From NCBI GenBank assembly GCA_035373625.1, contig DAOSNS010000013.1, positions 31,244 to 95,243 of the forward strand: DNA of 64,000 nt, written 5' to 3'. The position numbers were made by a program, and so were the translations under genes. The notes beneath the pieces were generated by a model that worked only from the letters and a program-made list of their open reading frames with translations, made no database searches and had not been told where the DNA came from. Shown one piece after another: positions 59,122 through 64,000 of the stretch; position 1 is the stretch's first letter, and every line of letters starts with the position of its first letter. This stretch comes from DSWT01 sp035373625. GTDB taxonomy: Bacteria > Chloroflexota > Anaerolineae > B4-G1 > SLSP01.

Positions 59122-61806
59122 TTAATCGTCCACCCAGGTGTTGATGTTCACGTATGTAGAGTTCGTCGGTAGATTGGTCAGATTGTAGAAAGCCGCCGCC
59201 CACGCCGGATCTCCCACGCTACCTGCCCAGCTATCAAACCCACCGGCCCAACTGTCAAACCCACCGGCCCAGGTCGTATAGCCCCCTTCCCATACCGAGT
59301 AGGCACTCGTCCAATTGGGCAGACTGCCGGCCCAACTGTCGAAGCCACCGGCCCAGCTATCAAACCCGCCGGCCCAACTATCAAAACCGTTGATCCATTG
59401 GACACACTGCTCCGAGGGCAACTCCAGACTGCTGGCCCAGCTATCAAACCCGGCCGCCCAACTATCGAAGTCGGCCGCCCAGCTATCGAACCCATCTAGC
59501 CAGGCCACATAATCGGCCCAACTGTCGAAACCACCGGCCCAACTATCGAAGCCGCCGGCCCAACTATCAAAGCCACCCGCCCAGCTATCAAACCCGCCGG
59601 CCCAACTGTCGAAGCCATCGGGGTAGCCGCAGGCCCCGGCCCAGCTGTCGAAGCCGCCGGCCCAGCTGTCAAAGCCACCTGCCCAGCTATCAAACCCGCC
59701 GGCCCAACTATCGAACCCACCGGCCCAACTGTCGAAGCCACTCGGCCATGAAGCGTAACCGCCTTGCCATACACCAGACGCGCCGCTCCACGTCGCCAAC
59801 CCACCGGCCCAGCTATCGAAGCCACCGGCCCAGCTATCGAACCCGCCGGCCCAACTGTCGAAACCGTTGACCCATTGGACGCACTGCTCCGAGGGCAGCT
59901 CCAAACCGCTGGCCCAGCTATCAAATCCGGCCGCCCAACTGTCGAAGTCGGCCGCCCAGCTATCGAAGCCTTCCATCCAGGCCACAAAATCGGCCCAACT
60001 GTCGAAGCCGCCGGCCCAACTATCAAACCCGTCAGCCCAGCTATCAAAGCCACCCGCCCAGCTATCGAATCCACCGGCCCAGCTATCGAAGCCATCGGGG
60101 TAGCCGCAGGCCCCAGCCCAACTGTCGAAGCCGCCGGCCCAGCTGTCAAACCCGTCAGCCCAGCTATCAAAGCCACCCGCCCAGCTATCGAACCCACCGG
60201 CCCAACTGTCGAAGCCACCGGCCCAGCTATCAAAGCCACCCGCCCAGCTATCGAACCCGCCAGACCAGTTCGTGTTGCCACCGGCCCAACTGTCAAAGCC
60301 ATCGGCCCAACTATCGAAGCCGCCATCCCAGGTGGTGTAGCCACCGGCCCAACTGTCAAAACCGCCACCGAGGATCTTGAACTCGCCCGTCTCTGGATCG
60401 AAGGTTGTCCATCCCTGATAATGGACAAGTCCTGCCAGGTCCGCCGCGATGTCCATCCCCCGGTTGGCCTCACCGGTGATCTCGGTGAAGACGGCATCCG
60501 CGGCCCAGACCCGCCCTGCGCCCTGCTGCCAGACGCTATAGGGGGCCTCTCCGGTCGTCTCGGCAAACTGCGGGCGCGCAGTCTGCATCAGGCGGAATTT
60601 CACCTGATCGGGGGTCAGTTCGGGATGTTGGCTAAGCATCAAGGCCGCGATGCCCGACACCACCGCCGTTGACATGGAGGTCCCTGCCATCTCAAAGTAG
60701 TGACCGGCCAGGCGACGCTCCGGGTATTGTTTGCTGAGGTAGCTGTTGTTGTGCATCATCGAGGCAATGTGTGCGCCGGGGGCAATGACATCCGGCTTCA
60801 CGAAAGCATCCAGCGTCGGCCCGGCCGCCGAGAATTCCGGGATGTAATCGTCGCCGAGGTCATCCGTCGTGCGATTGTCCGTGAAAGCCCCCACCGTAAT
60901 CACGTAAGGGGTGTTTCCGGGGACTCCGATGCTCATCGGGGACGGCCCGGTGTTGCCGGCGCTCGTCACCACGACAATGCCTGCTTGCCATGCGGCCATG
61001 ACCGCCCGGTTGTAGGGATCGGCCCAGTAAGGCGCCACCGGCGTTGCATACATGGAGATATTGAGAACGCGAATCCCATATTGATCTTTGTGCTGGACAA
61101 TCCAGTTGAGACCCTGCAGGACGTTAGCATACGAGCCGACCCCTTGCTCATTGAGCACCCGTACAACGACCAGGTTGGCCGCCGGCGCCACCCCGCGAAA
61201 TTCGTCGTCCTGTTGTTCATAAAAGCGATTGGCGATAATACCCGCGATGTGTGTGCCATGCCCGTTAGGGTCGCCGGGGGCACGCTGCAGATGCGGGGGT
61301 TCATATAATTTGTTGGAGAACACGTCATAATAAGCCAGAAGCCGATTGGTGTTGCCTTGACCGGGAGGAGTGCGGTTGAGATCAACAAATGTGGTGGTGA
61401 TGCCGCTATCGAGCAAAGCCACCGTCACACCGGCACCCAGGGTTCCCGCAGCCCAGACATCCTCCACGCCGATGGCTTTGGCAAATTCGACGTTGGGCAT
61501 TTGCCCTTCCGCCGCCACCATCACCTGGCGGTCCGCCGTCACCCGCAGCACGCCGGGCATTTTTGCCAAAGCCTCCCAGGATGAAGCCGGGATCGAGGCT
61601 ACGACGGCGTTGATGATGTCAATGACGGCTGTAACATGGCCGTGGACCCCCTGGACGGCAGCTTGCGCCGCAGCCAGGCTTTTTCCTTCGACGATGACCT
61701 GGATCGGCGGCGATGTCACCGGGCGGGGGCCGGCGCCTAAGCCAAGGACCAGGATACCAATCACCAGGATAGAAAGAATTCTCGAAGCTACAGATTTTGT
61801 CTTCAT
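59122..61806 (-). CDS. Secreted subtilase (S8) with about 40 FDSWA heptad repeats
   Basis: The 894-residue protein has an N-terminal signal segment and an I9-like propeptide (about 35-98). A peptidase domain follows with the intact triad Asp133 (LLDSGI), His183 (GHGTHIAG) and Ser377 (AGTSMS), plus the oxyanion Asn285. From about residue 470 to 870 it is made of heptads FDSWAGG (variants AD, AA, SG), about 40 copies. They are interrupted by a doubled module containing GACGYPDG, a VAW segment and ELPSEQCVQW. The two Cys in each module could form a disulfide. The ATG is preceded by GAGGTGAGG. The repeat region is probably a surface or cell-wall-exposed beta structure. Confidence 0.93.
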   Translation of the reverse strand: MKTKSVASRILSILVIGILVLGLGAGPRPVTSPPIQVIVEGKSLAAAQAAVQGVHGHVTAVIDIINAVVASIPASSWEALAKMPGVLRVTADRQVMVAAEGQMPNVEFAKAIGVEDVWAAGTLGAGVTVALLDSGITTTFVDLNRTPPGQGNTNRLLAYYDVFSNKLYEPPHLQRAPGDPNGHGTHIAGIIANRFYEQQDDEFRGVAPAANLVVVRVLNEQGVGSYANVLQGLNWIVQHKDQYGIRVLNISMYATPVAPYWADPYNRAVMAAWQAGIVVVTSAGNTGPSPMSIGVPGNTPYVITVGAFTDNRTTDDLGDDYIPEFSAAGPTLDAFVKPDVIAPGAHIASMMHNNSYLSKQYPERRLAGHYFEMAGTSMSTAVVSGIAALMLSQHPELTPDQVKFRLMQTARPQFAETTGEAPYSVWQQGAGRVWAADAVFTEITGEANRGMDIAADLAGLVHYQGWTTFDPETGEFKILGGGFDSWAGGYTTWDGGFDSWADGFDSWAGGNTNWSGGFDSWAGGFDSWAGGFDSWAGGFDSWAGGFDSWADGFDSWAGGFDSWAGACGYPDGFDSWAGGFDSWAGGFDSWADGFDSWAGGFDSWADFVAWMEGFDSWAADFDSWAAGFDSWASGLELPSEQCVQWVNGFDSWAGGFDSWAGGFDSWAGGLATWSGASGVWQGGYASWPSGFDSWAGGFDSWAGGFDSWAGGFDSWAGGFDSWAGACGYPDGFDSWAGGFDSWAGGFDSWAGGFDSWAGGFDSWADYVAWLDGFDSWAADFDSWAAGFDSWASSLELPSEQCVQWINGFDSWAGGFDSWAGGFDSWAGSLPNWTSAYSVWEGGYTTWAGGFDSWAGGFDSWAGSVGDPAWAAAFYNLTNLPTNSTYVNINTWVDD
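59220..60360 (-). repeat. 21-bp tandem repeats encoding FDSWAGG heptads
   Basis: The DNA unit codes for Phe-Asp-Ser-Trp-Ala plus two small residues and repeats in long runs. It is interrupted by two copies of a longer module (about 350 bases) whose second copy differs slightly. Synonymous differences between units show that the array is not newly formed. Confidence 0.93.
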
Positions 61807-61855
61807 ACCTCACCTCGCCGTCGTTTGGTTAAAATTCGGTTATATTGCACTCACT

Positions 61856-61902
61856 ATTCTAACACATTTCTACCCAAAACGCCAATAGTACTTTAGTACT
61901 AT
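61856..61902 (-). promoter_or_regulatory. Subtilase promoter with adjacent operator-like palindrome
   Basis: Read leftward, TTGGCG (61885-61880) and TAGAAT (61861-61856) are 18 bases apart. The palindrome ATAGTACTTTAGTACTAT (61885-61902) abuts the -35 element. This is a good position for a regulator site. The start would be near 61849. Confidence 0.6.
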
Positions 61903-61910
61903 ATAACAAA

Positions 61911-61942
61911 AGACGCGGAATGGCCTTGACCATCCCGCGTCT
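61911..61942 (-). terminator. Terminator of the cyclic-nucleotide-binding protein gene
   Basis: The arms AGACGCGGAATGG and CCATCCCGCGTCT pair with one wobble around a 6-base loop. Read leftward a T-rich stretch follows. Confidence 0.7.
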
Positions 61943-61964
61943 CAAATCCTCAAAAAAAACAGCT

Positions 61965-62456
61965 CTACCTGCGGTGACCCTCCCACAGAAGTTGCTCGCG
62001 CAACATGAGGTCGGTATTACGAATCTTGAAAGCCAGGTCGCTGGCGATGTTCCGCATCAACATATAACCGAAATAATAGTCCTCTTCACACAGGCGTAAC
62101 AAATCTTCACGTTTGATCGCCTGGAGCCGTGCCTCTTCAGAAACCGCGCGCGCAGAAGCCGAGCGCATGCCGCGGTCAACAAGCCCGACTTCACCGAAGG
62201 TTTGCCCCGGCCACAAATTCGCAATGATAGCCGGCTGCGCGTCTGAACGCAGGGTACCTAACAGGCTCGGATCAATCACGATTTCAACAATCCCTTCAAC
62301 AATAATGTACAGTTCGTCACTCGGAGTGTTTTCTTTGACGATGGTTTCGCCCTTTTTGTAAACACACTCGTGGCAAACGGTGGCGACTTTTTGAAGGTAT
62401 TGCTTCGGAATTCCGTAGAAAATATCAGCCTGTCGTAGAACATTCACGATTTCCAT
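61965..62456 (-). CDS. Cyclic-nucleotide-binding domain protein without DNA-binding domain
   Basis: The 163-residue protein is a single cNMP-binding barrel. The phosphate-binding cassette reads FGEVGLVDRGMRSASARA, with the Glu and Arg that hold the ribose and phosphate, so nucleotide binding is likely. The C-terminal helices lack a helix-turn-helix. It therefore cannot act like CRP on its own; it may sense cAMP for a partner. The ATG follows GAGGAGGTG. It lies near two predicted cyclase genes in this window, making them plausible sources of its ligand. Confidence 0.88.
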   Translation of the reverse strand: MEIVNVLRQADIFYGIPKQYLQKVATVCHECVYKKGETIVKENTPSDELYIIVEGIVEIVIDPSLLGTLRSDAQPAIIANLWPGQTFGEVGLVDRGMRSASARAVSEEARLQAIKREDLLRLCEEDYYFGYMLMRNIASDLAFKIRNTDLMLREQLLWEGHRR

Positions 62457-62592
62457 CTACACCTCCTCGAAATAAGGCCGGGTTTTGCGTCGAAAGCCAT
62501 CCCTCATAAACAATGCGCTATGCTGCAAACTCACCGTGTCAAGTATAACGCAATTTTTCAATGAGGCAACTGACGCCGCCTTTACTCCGCCT

Positions 62593-63351
62593 TTACTCGA
62601 TGAAAATCTCTACGCGCTCGCTGCCCCCTGCGTCTCGCGTATCGAGGATATAGCCTGTCTCGCCACGATTGAGCATCTCTTCCAATTCACCGGTATCCAG
62701 ACCTTCCATCCCGGCGATATTGCCGCTGACCCGCAGGCCCGCCCGCACCAACCCTACCGGCAGGGTGAGATTCACCCGCACTTTCTTGGCCTCCATATCC
62801 GTCACACGGATGCGCACCCAGCGCGGTTTGCGCTTTCGTTGTTGCGCACTCTCCATTTGATCTCGCAAAGCATCCAACAAACGCGCGGCTTCGTCGGCGG
62901 TGATTTTGCCTTCCTGGATCAATCGTAAAATTTTTTGACGCTCTTCGTACATCTTCCGAGGATCAGATGCAAAGGGAAGCGAGGCAGATGCACCGGAGAA
63001 TGTCACGAAAGGTTCCTGCCGGCCCAGTGAGCGTTGAAGCTCTTCCAACGTTTCCTGCAAACGTTCGCGCTTCTCGGCAAGCATTTCTCTTTTCATCTTG
63101 AGCCTTTCTGCTTGCGCCAACAACCGTTCTCGTTGTGCCTCCAGCCGGGCGCGTGTAGCTGCTGAGGTTGCTTCTTCCCCATCCGCCGCGGAGGCCAACG
63201 CGGCCTCGACCTGTGCCAGTTCCAGCTCAGTCGCGTCAAGCTGTTGCCGGATTTCGTCATCATCGGGAAGCTCATCGAGTTTACGGCGTACTCTGTCTAT
63301 ATTTTGTTCCAGCTTTTCCCTGATTCTCACGTTAACATCTGGGCTCTCCAT
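62593..63351 (-). CDS. Coiled-coil protein with SHOCT-like motif and beta-rich C-terminus (YvlB/LiaX-like)
   Basis: The 252-residue protein has a coiled coil (about 5-110) and a short motif RLIQEGKITADEAARLLDAL like those in SHOCT/YvlB proteins. A basic segment and a C-terminal beta-rich part (RWVRIRVTDMEAKKVRVNLTLPVGLVRAGL) follow, ending GSERVEIFIE. No membrane helix is seen. It starts 46 bases after the DUF2089 gene, with GGAGGTGAACG before the ATG, so the two form an operon. In Firmicutes DUF2089 and YvlB/LiaX-type proteins are often neighbours linked to envelope stress; a similar role is inference. Confidence 0.75.
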   Translation of the reverse strand: MESPDVNVRIREKLEQNIDRVRRKLDELPDDDEIRQQLDATELELAQVEAALASAADGEEATSAATRARLEAQRERLLAQAERLKMKREMLAEKRERLQETLEELQRSLGRQEPFVTFSGASASLPFASDPRKMYEERQKILRLIQEGKITADEAARLLDALRDQMESAQQRKRKPRWVRIRVTDMEAKKVRVNLTLPVGLVRAGLRVSGNIAGMEGLDTGELEEMLNRGETGYILDTRDAGGSERVEIFIE

Positions 63352-63397
63352 CGTTCACCTCCGAAAACGGACCGAAAGAAACGTAACGACCATATTT

Positions 63398-63763
63398 TTA
63401 TCTTTTAAGTGCTTTCAGGACGTCTTCTACCGTAACTCGACCTTCGGCTAAATCGTCCAGCAAAGATTTCATCATGGCTTCCTCGGCGCCTGTCTCGCCG
63501 ACTTCGTAGCCCAGGGCGCGGATCACTTCGTGCAGGCGATTGCGGACGGTAGGGTAAGAAAGTCCCAACTCCTCTTGCAGGCGATTGAGTTTGCCTTCTA
63601 AACGCACAAACAGCTCGATGAAGTCCCATTGTTCCGGGGTAAGTTGGGTCAGGCGGTGGGGGATAAAAGTTCCTTCGATAGTGGTGCCACATTGAACACA
63701 CGTCAGACGCTGGACAATCAAATCGTCGCCGCAGATAGGGCATTTGGTAGGAATCGTGTACAT
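63398..63763 (-). CDS. DUF2089 family zinc-ribbon/HTH regulator
   Basis: The 121-residue protein has an N-terminal zinc ribbon (CPICGDDLIVQRLTCVQCG) and a helix-turn-helix-like segment (GKLNRLQEELGLSYPTVRNRLHEVIRALGY). The C-terminal ALxR-like tail is DDLAEGRVTVEDVLKALKR. This is the DUF2089 pattern. The second ATG (63763) is preferred because GGAG lies about seven bases before it. A strong promoter lies about 60 bases upstream. It is probably a transcription factor for its own operon. Confidence 0.85.
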   Translation of the reverse strand: MYTIPTKCPICGDDLIVQRLTCVQCGTTIEGTFIPHRLTQLTPEQWDFIELFVRLEGKLNRLQEELGLSYPTVRNRLHEVIRALGYEVGETGAEEAMMKSLLDDLAEGRVTVEDVLKALKR

Positions 63764-63824
63764 CCGACACTCCATTAAAGCATTTTTTAATATTTTTCAA
63801 TCAAATGATCACAGGATTAAACTT

Positions 63825-63852
63825 ATTCTAATATCTGATTAAGATTTGTCAA
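63825..63852 (-). promoter_or_regulatory. Near-consensus promoter of the DUF2089 operon
   Basis: Read leftward, a perfect TTGACA (63852-63847) and TAGAAT (63830-63825) are 16 bases apart. Transcription would begin near 63818, with a leader of about 55 bases. Confidence 0.8.
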
Positions 63853-63891
63853 TAGCGAGTTTAATACCAAAATTACCTTTTTGAGGAAACA

Positions 63892-63917
63892 AAAAACCCC
63901 AGCTTTTCGCTGGGGTT
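63892..63917 (-). terminator. rRNA operon terminator
   Basis: Read leftward, AACCCCAGC and GCTGGGGTT form a 9-bp stem around a GAAAA loop and are followed by six T residues. It lies about 40 bases after the 5S rRNA end. Confidence 0.9.
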
Positions 63918-63956
63918 GGGGATGTATAGCCGTTGTGCCTATAATAGCAACAGTTC

Positions 63957-64000
63957 CTTGGCAATGACCTACTCTCCCACCCCGCTACCAGGGCAGTACC
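63957..64000 (-). rRNA. rrf: 5S ribosomal RNA, 3' end, partial
   Basis: Read leftward the sequence ends GGTACTGCCCTGGTAGCGGGG then TGGGAGAGTAGGTCATTGCCAAGG, the conserved 3' half of bacterial 5S rRNA, including the GGGAGAGTAGG loop E/stem region. The rest lies beyond the window. The likely 23S and 16S genes would be further right. Confidence 0.93.

Noticed and set aside
59764..60672. Plus-strand frame rich in Pro, Thr, Ala and Gly
   Set aside because: It is antisense to the FDSWA heptads of the subtilase and simply reflects that repeat.
63352..64000. tRNA genes beside the rRNA operon
   Set aside because: No cloverleaf or TTCGA-type arm was found between the DUF2089 gene and the 5S end.

Overview
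The window looks like a chromosomal segment of a Chloroflexota (Anaerolineae-like) bacterium, probably an uncultured lineage. This is inferred from gene style: many zinc-ribbon, TPR and AAA signalling proteins, Thr/Pro-rich lipoprotein linkers, a MurA with Asp in place of the catalytic Cys, and short intergenic repeats. Base composition is moderately GC-rich. No taxonomic marker can be compared here, because only the 3' end of a 5S rRNA is present at the right edge. About 42 protein genes are supported.

Left part (1-13,250). A leftward group holds a response regulator, a divergent GroEL-like chaperonin, a BNR-repeat protein and the start of a membrane sensor gene. It is followed by a metallo-beta-lactamase-fold hydrolase, a DUF2905 membrane protein, then rightward genes for a cupin, a SAM hydrolase, MurA, a YprB-like nuclease, an XTP/dITP pyrophosphatase, a membrane protein, an alkaline-phosphatase-fold enzyme and an SH3b lipoprotein.

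Central signalling operon (24,148 to 13,313, leftward). A class III cyclase-AAA-TPR protein with soluble-adenylyl-cyclase layout is followed by a membrane PP2C phosphatase carrying a pseudokinase, a LysM protein with a degenerate peptidase fold, a Ser/Thr kinase with an FHA domain, a DUF4139 protein and a zinc-ribbon membrane protein. Spacing is tight and several genes overlap, so they are probably co-transcribed. A second cyclase-AAA-TPR gene (55,626) and a cyclic-nucleotide-binding protein (61,965) suggest a cAMP network.

Envelope folding and growth (24,245-32,421). A PEBP lipoprotein, a DsbA-cyclophilin fusion and a second cyclophilin are separated from ObgE by nineteen 23-bp tandem repeats. 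A large membrane-anchored glycosidase-like protein follows. A 1,560-residue TPR protein with long internal repeats is transcribed divergently from it.

Metabolism (37,485-49,302). This part has an NDK-like protein, an EtfB-EtfA-FixC-FixX electron-transfer (probably bifurcating) operon, an alanine-dehydrogenase-family protein lacking the catalytic His, galactokinase, an XPB/Ssl2-domain protein and indolepyruvate:ferredoxin oxidoreductase (IorAB). A microsatellite has expanded in frame inside iorA.

Right part (49,363-64,000). SMC, an acyltransferase and a CDP-alcohol phosphatidyltransferase form an overlapping set. Then come an unknown protein, the second cyclase, a subtilase with about 40 FDSWA heptads, the cyclic-nucleotide-binding protein, a DUF2089/SHOCT-like pair, and an rRNA terminator with the 5S rRNA end.
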